Below are positions 43,172 through 50,092 of a stretch of DNA of 64,000 nucleotides, piece after piece. The DNA comes from Arthrobacter sp. PM3 (GTDB taxonomy: Bacteria; Actinomycetota; Actinomycetes; Actinomycetales; Micrococcaceae). Location: the NCBI RefSeq assembly GCF_003352915.1, contig NZ_CP022314.1:3676677-3740676 (forward strand), in the 5' to 3' direction. The first letter of the stretch is position 1, and every line of letters begins with the position of its first letter. Made by a program: the position numbers and the translations under genes. Below the pieces are notes generated by a model, which ran no database searches, had not been told where the DNA came from, and saw only the letters and a list, made by a program, of their open reading frames with translations.

Positions 43172-43900
43172 TCAGCGGACGGTGTGCGGCCGGGCCGCGT
43201 CGGCATTCCCGCCCGAAGGGACCGGCAGCGCGGGGCTGGCGATGAAGACGGCCGCCTGCGTGCGGCGTTCGAATCCCAGTTTGGCCAGCAGCGAGGACAC
43301 GTAGTTCTTGACCGTCTTTTCGGCCAGGAACATCTCGGCCGCAATCTGCCGGTTAGTCAGTCCGCCGCCAACGAGTTCGAGGACCCTGCGTTCCTGCGGA
43401 GTGAGGGAAGAGGTGCGGGGATCGACTTCGTCGGCCTCGACAAGGCTCTCAACGATCCCGGACGCGACACCTTCCTCGAACAGGGACTCCCCGGCGGCTG
43501 CCTTCCGCAACGCGCCGATCAGGTCCGTGCCGCCGATCTCCTTGAGCACGTAGCCGCGCGCACCGGCCAGGACGGCCCCGCGCAGGGCCTGCTCATCGTC
43601 AAAACTCGTCAGGATGATGCAGTTCAACGAAGCGTCCACCGACCGTACGTCGCGGCAAACCTCAATGCCGGTTCCGTCGGGAAGCCGGGCATCCAGCACG
43701 CACACGTCGGGATGCAGGGCCGGAATCCGGCGCGCCGCCTCGACGGCGGACCCGGAACTGCCGACGACGACAAAGCCCTCGCCTTCGAGGAGTTCCTGCA
43801 GACCTCGTCGAACCAGTTCGTGGTCGTCGAGGATAAAGACGCGGATCACCGCCGGCACGCCATCGGGTGCAGTGAGACCTGCATCTGACCAGGCAATCAT
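43172..43900 (-). CDS. NarL/LuxR-family response regulator, DevR/DosR-like
   Basis: This 242-aa regulator has a receiver domain (about 18-135) with the acidic pair FILDDHE, phosphoacceptor D70 (VLDARLPDG), T98 and K120, then a LuxR-type HTH (LTPQERRVLELVGGGLTNRQIAAEMFLAEKTVKNYVSSLLAKLG). The HTH core is very like DevR. AGGAG lies six bases before ATG 43900; a -10-like TAAAAT lies upstream on the minus strand near 43955. It is convergent with the kinase gene, 50 bases apart. It should bind the palindromes near 41290, 44017, 44105 and 45701. No box was seen before its own gene. Confidence 0.92.
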   Translation of the reverse strand: MIAWSDAGLTAPDGVPAVIRVFILDDHELVRRGLQELLEGEGFVVVGSSGSAVEAARRIPALHPDVCVLDARLPDGTGIEVCRDVRSVDASLNCIILTSFDDEQALRGAVLAGARGYVLKEIGGTDLIGALRKAAAGESLFEEGVASGIVESLVEADEVDPRTSSLTPQERRVLELVGGGLTNRQIAAEMFLAEKTVKNYVSSLLAKLGFERRTQAAVFIASPALPVPSGGNADAARPHTVR

Positions 43901-44016
43901 GATTCTCCTGTCCGGCCGCTTGTCGTTGGACCGTTTTCAGTAGCTTCTTGTATTTTAACCGTCTGACCGGTTCCCCAACCGTTTGCCATTCTTGTCGACA
44001 CCGGTCACGCGAACAA

Positions 44017-44030
44017 GGGCCATAGTGCCC
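44017..44030 (+). promoter_or_regulatory. DevR-like box, distal, upstream of universal stress gene
   Basis: GGGCCATAGTGCCC shares the AGGGCCATA core with the box at 45701 and has GGGC...GCCC symmetry. It is weaker against the mycobacterial consensus (about 8 of 13). It lies 172 bases before the stress gene ATG; the 301-base gap 43901-44201 holds no gene. Confidence 0.5.
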
Positions 44031-44104
44031 GAGGGGAGACGCACGACCCGCCGTCCGGCACGCCGGGACGTCCGTTCTGCGGCATGCCGGGCGGCCGGGC
44101 CGGC

Positions 44105-44119
44105 ATGACTTTTGGCCCT
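44105..44119 (+). promoter_or_regulatory. DevR-like box, proximal, upstream of universal stress gene
   Basis: ATGACTTTTGGCCCT matches GGGACTTTNGTCCCT at 11 of 14 informative positions. On the other strand it reads AGGGCCAAAAGTCAT, which fits the local consensus AGGGCCATAAGNCCC. It is about 83 bases before ATG 44202. Confidence 0.65.
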
Positions 44120-44201
44120 AGGCGCCGGGCCGGTCCGGCGACATCATGGGACCGGCGCTATCCGGGAAGGACGCCGGGCCGGACGACGATAAGGACCAGC
44201 G

Positions 44202-44645
44202 ATGAACGAAGCCAGGGACACCCGGACCATTGTGGTCGGCGTTGACGGCTCGGAGGCGTCCGTGGAGGCGCTCCGGAAGGCGCAGAGCCTCGCGGTGCCC
44301 CTGAACGCCAAAGTGGTTGCACTGGCGTGCTGGGACTATCCGCCGGTCTACGACGGCTATGTGGCCGTAGGCATTGACGACTTCGATGTCCGGGCAGGGG
44401 AGATCCTCGCGGAAGCGGTCACGAAGGCGTTCGGTCCGGATGCTCCGGCTAACGTCGAATCCCGGCTTGTCCAGGGCCATCCCCGCCACCTCCTGATCGA
44501 GGAGAGCAAGACGGCGGACATGCTCGTCCTGGGCCGCCGAGGTCACGGCGGGTTCGGCGGCCTGCTGCTGGGCTCGGTCAGCTCGGCCTGCGTGGCGCAC
44601 GCGCACTGTCCCGTGCTCATCGTGCACTCGCCCGAAAAGGCATGA
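44202..44645 (+). CDS. Universal stress protein
   Basis: This is a single-domain USP of 147 aa, with the ATP-binding type pattern: GVDGSEASVEAL at the N-terminus and GRRGHGGFGGLLLGSVS (G-x2-G-x9-GS) near residue 112. In mycobacteria many USPs are part of the DevR regulon and help survival in hypoxia. Two DevR-like boxes upstream make the same role likely here. It starts at ATG 44202; AGGACC and AGCG lie upstream, a weak ribosome-binding site. Repeat locus C starts 76 bases after the stop. Confidence 0.93.
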   Translation: MNEARDTRTIVVGVDGSEASVEALRKAQSLAVPLNAKVVALACWDYPPVYDGYVAVGIDDFDVRAGEILAEAVTKAFGPDAPANVESRLVQGHPRHLLIEESKTADMLVLGRRGHGGFGGLLLGSVSSACVAHAHCPVLIVHSPEKA

Positions 44646-44720
44646 CACAGGAAGCTGCAGTCCCTTGGGGCTGCCCTTCAGTGCGGTAGCGATTCTGTGA
44701 GGCCGTAAGGTCGGCCCCGG

Positions 44721-45048
44721 GGGACATGCTCATTGTTCCCCCGTGCACGGAACATGCTCAGTCGTGACTACGCGCCCCGACGCGCATGCTCAGTCGTGAC
44801 TACGCGCCCCGACGCGCATGCTCAGTCGTGACTACGCGCCCCCATGCGCATGCTCAGTTCCCGGGCCGTGCTTGGGGCATGCTCATTGGCCGGCGCCCTT
44901 CCCTCAGGGCATCCCCACTCCTAGGCCCCACGTTTGGAACATGCCCGTTCTTGGGTGCCTCCAGCGAGGAGCATGCTCATTTCCTGGCGCGGCCGGTGGG
45001 CATAGCGGCCCTATGTCCACTGCTTACGGTGACGACTGAGCATGTCCC
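44721..45048. repeat. Repeat locus C: GGACATGCTCA element with 32-bp tandem array
   Basis: The 328-base element begins GGGACATGCTCATTG and ends TGAGCATGTCCC (45037-45048), perfect 12-base inverse ends as in B2. Inside, CATGCTCAGTCGTGACTACG is repeated with a 32-base period at 44753, 44785, 44817 and 44849. A GTGGGCATAGCGGCCCTATGTCCACTG palindrome lies at about 44996-45022. No credible protein is encoded. The unit expanded here differs from locus B. Confidence 0.92.
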
Positions 45049-45123
45049 GCGGTGAGGGGCGTCGCCGGCGGGAATTGAACCCCTCATGCACCCTGGCACC
45101 CTTCAATCCCGGCAACCCGCGGA

Positions 45124-45156
45124 CTGCTGGCGCCCCCTCAACCCGGGCGCCAGCAG
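45124..45156 (-). terminator. Terminator hairpin of flavin-fold gene 2
   Basis: A perfect 12-bp stem (CTGCTGGCGCCC and GGGCGCCAGCAG) with a nine-base loop lies 40 bases past the stop of the gene at 45196. A second, weaker inverted repeat (GGGAATTGAA / TTCAATCCC) is at about 45070-45110. Confidence 0.7.
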
Positions 45157-45195
45157 CACATGTCCTCCGCCGAGGGTGACCCCACGGCATGCTTC

Positions 45196-45663
45196 CTATT
45201 CGAATGTTGCCCGGCGCGGATCTGAGAGCCGGGTGGTCCACACGTCGGGCCTGTTGACCTTGAAGCGGCGGCCGGTCAGGGCCTTGGGGGCAACCCGCAC
45301 ATAGTACGCCTTCTCGCCGGGCTGCCACGGCTCCAGGAGAAGTGCGTCCACGGCGTCCTTCTCGTCCTGGTTTTCGATCAGTTCGGCCTCGCCGCGCGCC
45401 ATCACACTCCACGCTGCCTCGTCATGGACGTCGTACCCGTCGATCTCGAACGCAACCGGTTTGGCCGTGATGGCGCCCCAGAGCTTCGTGCCGCCGGAGG
45501 TCCGGAACACGATAGCGCGGCGGTCAAGCACAAAGTTCACCGGAAAGATCTCCGGATGGCTGTCGACGATCAGCGCAACCCGCCCGACGGTTTCGGTGTC
45601 GAGCAGGACCCAGCATTGGTCCATGGTGAGCGAGTAATCGGGCGAGGGCGTGGTTGTATCCAT
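45196..45663 (-). CDS. Pyridoxamine 5'-phosphate oxidase-fold protein (paralogue 2)
   Basis: This is a 155-aa split-barrel flavin-fold protein, clearly paralogous to the gene at 40755: matching blocks are CWVLLDTETVGRVALIVDSHPEIFPVNF, IVFRTSGGTKLWGAI and the TGRRFKVNRPDVW end. ATG 45663 gives MDTTTPSPDYSL. A DevR-like palindrome sits 38 bases upstream, the same spacing as in paralogue 1, which strongly suggests co-regulation. The two flank the kinase, regulator and stress gene within 5 kb. Its cofactor and activity are unknown. Confidence 0.9.
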   Translation of the reverse strand: MDTTTPSPDYSLTMDQCWVLLDTETVGRVALIVDSHPEIFPVNFVLDRRAIVFRTSGGTKLWGAITAKPVAFEIDGYDVHDEAAWSVMARGEAELIENQDEKDAVDALLLEPWQPGEKAYYVRVAPKALTGRRFKVNRPDVWTTRLSDPRRATFE

Positions 45664-45700
45664 GGTCAGCCACGTTACGGACCCGCCCGGACCCCGATTA

Positions 45701-45714
45701 GGGCCATAAGACCC
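45701..45714 (-). promoter_or_regulatory. DevR/DosR-like box upstream of flavin-fold gene 2
   Basis: On the minus strand GGGTCTTATGGCCC, flanked by TAA on both sides, matches GGGACTTTnGTCCC at about 10 of 13 positions. It is 38 bases upstream of ATG 45663. Confidence 0.62.
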
Positions 45715-45748
45715 TTACGACGGCGCAGCGACGCCGGCCGTAGGCCCG

Positions 45749-47254
45749 TCACCAGGGGCTGGGCTTGTAATCCTTCAGGAAGACGCCGTACTGGTCCTCG
45801 CCGGCCTCGCCCATCACGATGGGGTCGTAGACCCGGGCCGCGCCGTCGACCAGGTCCAGGGGTGCGTGGAAGCCTTCCTCCATGAGACGGACCTTCGTGT
45901 AGTGCGGCCGCTCGTCCGTGATCCAACCGGTATCCACCGCCGTCATCAGGATCCCGTCGGCGTCGAGCATCTCCTGGGCGCTGGTGCGCGTCATCATGTT
46001 CAGCGCCGCCTTGGCCATGTTGGTGTGCGGGTGGCCGGGGCCCTTGTAGGCCCGGGAGAACTGGCCCTCCATGGCGCTGACGTTGACGATGTACTTGCGC
46101 CGCGCAGTGGAGCGTTTCATGGCGCCGCGCAGCCTGCTCACGAGCAGGAAGGGGGCCGTCACGTTGCACAGCTGCACTTCGAGCATCTCCAGCGGGTCGA
46201 CTTCGTCCACCACCTGGGTCCAGCTGTTGATGGTGGCGAGATCCGGCACCAGCCCGCCGGCGTCGATCGCGGTGCCCGCGGCGATCCGCTCCAGCGACGC
46301 GGAACCCGTGGACAGAGCCAGGGACGTGACGGCATCGCCGGCGAGCACGGGGTGCTCCAGGACGCTGCTGGCCAGGGCAAGCGGATGTTTGTCGTGCGCG
46401 TGGCCGAACGTCACGAGCTCGGGGCCGCCGTTGGCGGCCTGCAGCGCTGCGGGCAGCGGCTCGTCCTCGGCGTCGACCAGCGGCTTGTAGGCGTAGCCGG
46501 ACCGGCGCACGGTCTGGGCGGCGTTATTGATGATGATGTCCAGCGGTCCTGCGGCGTCGAGGGAGTCCGTCAGGGCCATCACCTGGGACGGGTCGCGGAG
46601 GTCGATGCCCACAATCCGGAGCCGGTGCAACCACTCGGCGCTGTCCTCCATGGCCGCGAAGCGACGCGCGGCGTCCTTGGGAAAACGGGTGGTGATGGTG
46701 GTGTGGGCGCCGTCCCGGAGGAGCCGCAGGGCAATGTACATGCCGATTTTCGCCCGGCCGCCGGTCAGCAGCGCCCTGCGGCCGGTCAGGTCGGTGCGGG
46801 CATCGCGCTTGCTGTGGCTGAACAGGGCGCACTCGGGGCACAGCTGGTGATAGAAGGCATCCACCTGGGTGTAGTGCTGCTTGCAGATGTAGCACGGGCG
46901 TGACCTGATCAGGTGTCCCGCGATCTCGCCGGTGGCGGACGGGGCGAGCTTGTTGCCGCGCGTCTCGTCGTCGATCCTGTCGGGGGCCGCGGTCGCCGTC
47001 TGCGCGATCACGGCCCGGTCCGCCTCCGCGATCTCATCCCGCTTCGTGACCCGCCGGTGGCGCTTCACGGCCTTGAACATCTTGCCGGTGGCGCGGCGCA
47101 CCGAGACGTAGTCCGGGTGCTCCTCGTCGTAGGCGTGAATGGTGTTCAGGACCTTCAGGCAGGCCCGGATTTCCTCCGCGGTCAGCTCGGCATCGGCCGA
47201 ACCTGCGCCCTGGTCGGCAGACGGAAGATCGGAGGACAGATCGGGGGAGCTCAT
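45749..47254 (-). CDS. SDR-fold protein with zinc ribbon and atypical active site
   Basis: This large 501-aa protein has a helical N-terminal part with a charged segment (GKMFKAVKRHRRVTKRDE), a zinc ribbon (C121-x2-C124 and C139-x2-C142, in PCYICKQHY and LCPECALF), and then a Rossmann domain starting TGGRAKIG (164-171). DIIINNAAQT shows the NNA motif. Ser is present in NVSAMEGQF, but the canonical Tyr of Y-x3-K is replaced by Thr in HPHTNMAKAALN. It is full-length and in frame. The function is unknown; a related plant and actinobacterial SDR group exists. It is downstream of glgC on the same strand, after a terminator. Confidence 0.82.
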   Translation of the reverse strand: MSSPDLSSDLPSADQGAGSADAELTAEEIRACLKVLNTIHAYDEEHPDYVSVRRATGKMFKAVKRHRRVTKRDEIAEADRAVIAQTATAAPDRIDDETRGNKLAPSATGEIAGHLIRSRPCYICKQHYTQVDAFYHQLCPECALFSHSKRDARTDLTGRRALLTGGRAKIGMYIALRLLRDGAHTTITTRFPKDAARRFAAMEDSAEWLHRLRIVGIDLRDPSQVMALTDSLDAAGPLDIIINNAAQTVRRSGYAYKPLVDAEDEPLPAALQAANGGPELVTFGHAHDKHPLALASSVLEHPVLAGDAVTSLALSTGSASLERIAAGTAIDAGGLVPDLATINSWTQVVDEVDPLEMLEVQLCNVTAPFLLVSRLRGAMKRSTARRKYIVNVSAMEGQFSRAYKGPGHPHTNMAKAALNMMTRTSAQEMLDADGILMTAVDTGWITDERPHYTKVRLMEEGFHAPLDLVDGAARVYDPIVMGEAGEDQYGVFLKDYKPSPW

Positions 47255-47274
47255 TGTCCCAATTTTACAGGGTG

Positions 47275-47311
47275 GCGGGGGCCCGGTCCGACGCCGGTGC
47301 CGGGCCCCCGC
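47275..47311 (-). terminator. glgC terminator
   Basis: A perfect 12-bp GC-rich stem (GCGGGGGCCCGG and CCGGGCCCCCGC) lies 12 bases downstream of the glgC stop and upstream of the SDR start. Confidence 0.75.
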
Positions 47312-47323
47312 AACCCCGCCGCG

Positions 47324-48712
47324 TCAGGCGGTGGTCGAGTGCGTTCCCTGCGCATCCGCGGCGCCGGCATCGGCTTCGCGCAGCGACCGCCACTCCTCGC
47401 TGACGGCACGGACGGCGTCCGGCACGACGCGAAGGTGCGCAGCGGACAGTGTGCGCTCTGTGTCCGAGGGTTCCGGCACCAGCTGCCCCTTGGACAGGAC
47501 CGTGATCCCGGATTCGGTGACCTTGAACCCACGTGCCCGGTCCAGCTCGGCGTCCAGGCCGATCGCGGCTCCGGCGGGAATCCTGACGTTCTTGTCGATG
47601 ATGGCGCGCTTGATGACCGCGCCCTCGCCGACGTTGACCTTGTCCATCAGGACCGAGTCGAGGACCCTGCTCGCGTTGCCGACATAGACATCGTTGGAGA
47701 GCACGGAGCCCTCCACAATGCCGCCCGAAACGACGACGCCGCTGGCCACGATGGAATCCAGGGCCGTGCCGACGGAGTTGGACTGCCCGCGGACAAACTT
47801 GGCCGGTGGCGAGATGCTCTGGCGCGTGTAGATCGGCCACTCGGAGTTGTACAGGTTGAACACCGGGACGGGGGAGATCAGGTCCATGTGCGCGTCGTAG
47901 AACGAATCGATGGTGCCGACGTCCCGCCAGTAGGTGCGGTCCCGGTCCGTGGAGCCGGGGATGTCATTCAGGGTGAAGTCGTAGACGCCGGCCTCGCCCT
48001 TGCTGACGAAGTAGGGAATGATGTCCCCGCCCATGTCGTGCTTGGTGTCCAGACGCTCGGCATCGACGTGCAGGGCCTCGACCAGGGCGTCGGCGTCGAA
48101 GACGTAGTTGCCCATGGAGGCAAGGAACTGGGTGGGGTCCGCGGCCAGCCCGGGTGTTGAGGACGGCTTCTCGACGAAGGCGTGGATCCTGTCCGGGTTG
48201 TCCTGGTCCGTTTCGATGACGCCGAACTGGTTCGCCATGTTCAGCGGCTGGCGGACGGCGGCGACGGTGGCCTTGGCGCCGCTGCGCACGTGCTGCTCGA
48301 CCATCTGGGAGAAATCCATGCGGTACACGTGGTCGGCGCCGACCACGACGACGATGTCCGGGTTGGCATCGTGGATCAGGTTCAGGGACTGGTAGATGGC
48401 GTTGGCGCTGCCCAGGAACCAGCTCTTGCCGACGCGCTGCTGCGCCGGCACCGACGCGACATAATTGCCCAGCTGGGTGGACATGCGCCATGTTTCGGAA
48501 ATATGACGGTCGAGGCTGTGCGACTTGTATTGCGTCAATACCACAATTTGCAGATACCGGGAATTCACCAGGTTGGAAAGGGCAAAGTCAATGAGCCGGT
48601 AACTCCCGGCAAATGGCACGCCCGGCTTGGCCCGGTCTGCCGTCAATGGCATAAGCCGGTTTCCCTCGCCACCTGCGAGGACAATTGCCAAGACTTTCTT
48701 CTGATGCGGCAT
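47324..48712 (-). CDS. glgC: Glucose-1-phosphate adenylyltransferase
   Basis: It makes ADP-glucose for glycogen synthesis. The 462-aa enzyme has the nucleotidyltransferase signature [32 protein letters not shown], the sugar-phosphate block FVEKPS and a C-terminal left-handed beta helix ([16 protein letters not shown]). It has a polar C-terminal tail of about 50 residues beyond the usual end. ATG 48712 is preceded by AGGAG. It is divergent from glgA, the enzyme that uses its product, so the two probably share a control region (48713-48814). Confidence 0.95.
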   Translation of the reverse strand: MPHQKKVLAIVLAGGEGNRLMPLTADRAKPGVPFAGSYRLIDFALSNLVNSRYLQIVVLTQYKSHSLDRHISETWRMSTQLGNYVASVPAQQRVGKSWFLGSANAIYQSLNLIHDANPDIVVVVGADHVYRMDFSQMVEQHVRSGAKATVAAVRQPLNMANQFGVIETDQDNPDRIHAFVEKPSSTPGLAADPTQFLASMGNYVFDADALVEALHVDAERLDTKHDMGGDIIPYFVSKGEAGVYDFTLNDIPGSTDRDRTYWRDVGTIDSFYDAHMDLISPVPVFNLYNSEWPIYTRQSISPPAKFVRGQSNSVGTALDSIVASGVVVSGGIVEGSVLSNDVYVGNASRVLDSVLMDKVNVGEGAVIKRAIIDKNVRIPAGAAIGLDAELDRARGFKVTESGITVLSKGQLVPEPSDTERTLSAAHLRVVPDAVRAVSEEWRSLREADAGAADAQGTHSTTA

Positions 48713-48814
48713 AGTGATCGCTCCTGAACGCCTTCGTTACTCCCCAAAACAGTCCGGCAAGCCCGGACGTCTTCACACTAGATCAGTTCCACCGTAACGA
48801 CTACCTTGGTGCAT

Positions 48815-50023
48815 GTGCGAATAGACATTGTGACCAAAGAATTCCCGCCGGAAATCTACGGCGGCGCCGGCGTCCACGTGGCCGAACTCAGCAGGGTCCT
48901 GGCTGGCCGGGTGGACCTGAAGGTGCGTGCCTTCGGCGCGCCCCGCGACCCCGACTATCACGGAGCGGCGGTCACGTCCTATGCCGTGCCGGACGACCTG
49001 GGTCCTGCCAATGCGGCCATCCAGACACTGGGGGTGGACCTGAGGATCGTTCCGGACATCGCCGGCGCGGACCTGGTGCATTCCCACACCTGGTACGCGA
49101 ACATGGCCGGACACATCGCGTCCCTCCTGCACGGGATCCCGCATGTGCTCAGCGCCCACAGCCTGGAGCCGCTGCGCCCGTGGAAGGCCGAACAGCTCGG
49201 CGGCGGCTACGCCGTGTCCTCCTGGGTGGAGAAGACCGCCTACGAGGCGGCCGCCGCCATCATCGCCGTCTCGGAAGGCATGCGGCAGGACATCCTGCGC
49301 AGCTACCCGGACGTCGACCCGGCCAAGGTCAAGGTGGTCCACAACGGCATCGACGTCAGCCTGTGGAACCGGGACGAGGGCGAGGACGTGGTCCGCGGCC
49401 TCGGGATTGACCCGGCGCTGCCAAGCGTGGTGTTCGTCGGCCGCAACACGCGGCAGAAAGGTGTTCCCTACCTGCTCCGCGCCGCCGCGAAGCTGCCGGC
49501 CGACGTCCAGCTGGTGCTGTGCCTCGGCGCCGCCGACACCCCGGAACTGGCGGCCGAGACCGCGCGGCTCATCGAGGATCTGCAGAGCCGGCGTACCGGG
49601 GTGATCGTGGTGGAGCGGATGCTGCCCCGCAACGAGCTCATCCAGGTCCTCAGCCACGCCACGGCGTTCGCCTGCCCGTCCATCTACGAGCCGCTGGGCA
49701 TCGTGAACCTGGAGGCGATGGCGTGCGGCGCTGCCGTGGTGGCCAGCGCCACCGGCGGCATCCCGGAGGTCGTGGATCACGGCGTGACCGGGCTGCTTGT
49801 CGAGCTGGAGCAGGTCACCGACGGCACGGGCACCCCGCTTGATCCGGAGAAGTTCGTCTCCGAGTTCGCCGCCGCGCTGACCGAGGTCGTCTCCGATCCG
49901 GCCAGGGCCCGGGCCATGGGGGCCGCCGGCCGGCGCCGGGCCGAGGACCACTTCTCCTGGGAGTCCATCACCGAAACGACGCTGGAGGTCTACCGCTCGG
50001 TCCTGCCGGACCCGGTGTCCTGA
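48815..50023 (+). CDS. glgA: Glycogen synthase, GT4/actinobacterial type
   Basis: It uses ADP-glucose (or makes maltose-1-phosphate, as the M. tuberculosis GlgM type does) to build alpha-glucan. The 402-aa protein has VTKEFPPEIYGGAGVHVAELS at the N-terminus, the donor-binding KEGMRQ-like segment VSEGMRQDIL, and the C-terminal EPLGIVNLEAMACGAAVVAS with the E-x7-E retaining-GT motif. I chose GTG 48815; TTG 48806 and GTG 48809 are possible. The short, GT4-like form fits the actinobacterial enzyme annotated GlgA or GlgM. A strong terminator follows. Confidence 0.9.
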   Translation: MRIDIVTKEFPPEIYGGAGVHVAELSRVLAGRVDLKVRAFGAPRDPDYHGAAVTSYAVPDDLGPANAAIQTLGVDLRIVPDIAGADLVHSHTWYANMAGHIASLLHGIPHVLSAHSLEPLRPWKAEQLGGGYAVSSWVEKTAYEAAAAIIAVSEGMRQDILRSYPDVDPAKVKVVHNGIDVSLWNRDEGEDVVRGLGIDPALPSVVFVGRNTRQKGVPYLLRAAAKLPADVQLVLCLGAADTPELAAETARLIEDLQSRRTGVIVVERMLPRNELIQVLSHATAFACPSIYEPLGIVNLEAMACGAAVVASATGGIPEVVDHGVTGLLVELEQVTDGTGTPLDPEKFVSEFAAALTEVVSDPARARAMGAAGRRRAEDHFSWESITETTLEVYRSVLPDPVS

Positions 50024-50037
50024 CCCACGACCCGTTG

Positions 50038-50085
50038 ACGCACGACGGCGCCGCTCCCGGCCAAGGGGGCGGCGCCGTCGTGCGT
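50038..50085. terminator. Terminator between glgA and acyl-CoA dehydrogenase
   Basis: A perfect 16-base stem (ACGCACGACGGCGCCG and its inverse) with a 16-base loop lies between the two convergent genes, so it can serve both. Confidence 0.85.
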
Positions 50086-50092
50086 TCCAGGC

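Noticed and set aside
44721-45048. CRISPR array in the GGACATGCTCA loci
   Set aside because: Copies are not uniform, spacers are not unique 25-40 mers, periods differ between loci (51 and 32), and no cas genes are present.
45061-45110. tRNA 3' end: GGGTTCAATTCCC resembles a T-arm on the minus strand
   Set aside because: No cloverleaf can be completed from the neighbouring bases. The same bases form a simple inverted repeat (GGGAATTGAA with TTCAATCCC), so it is probably a hairpin. tRNAscan-SE would settle it.
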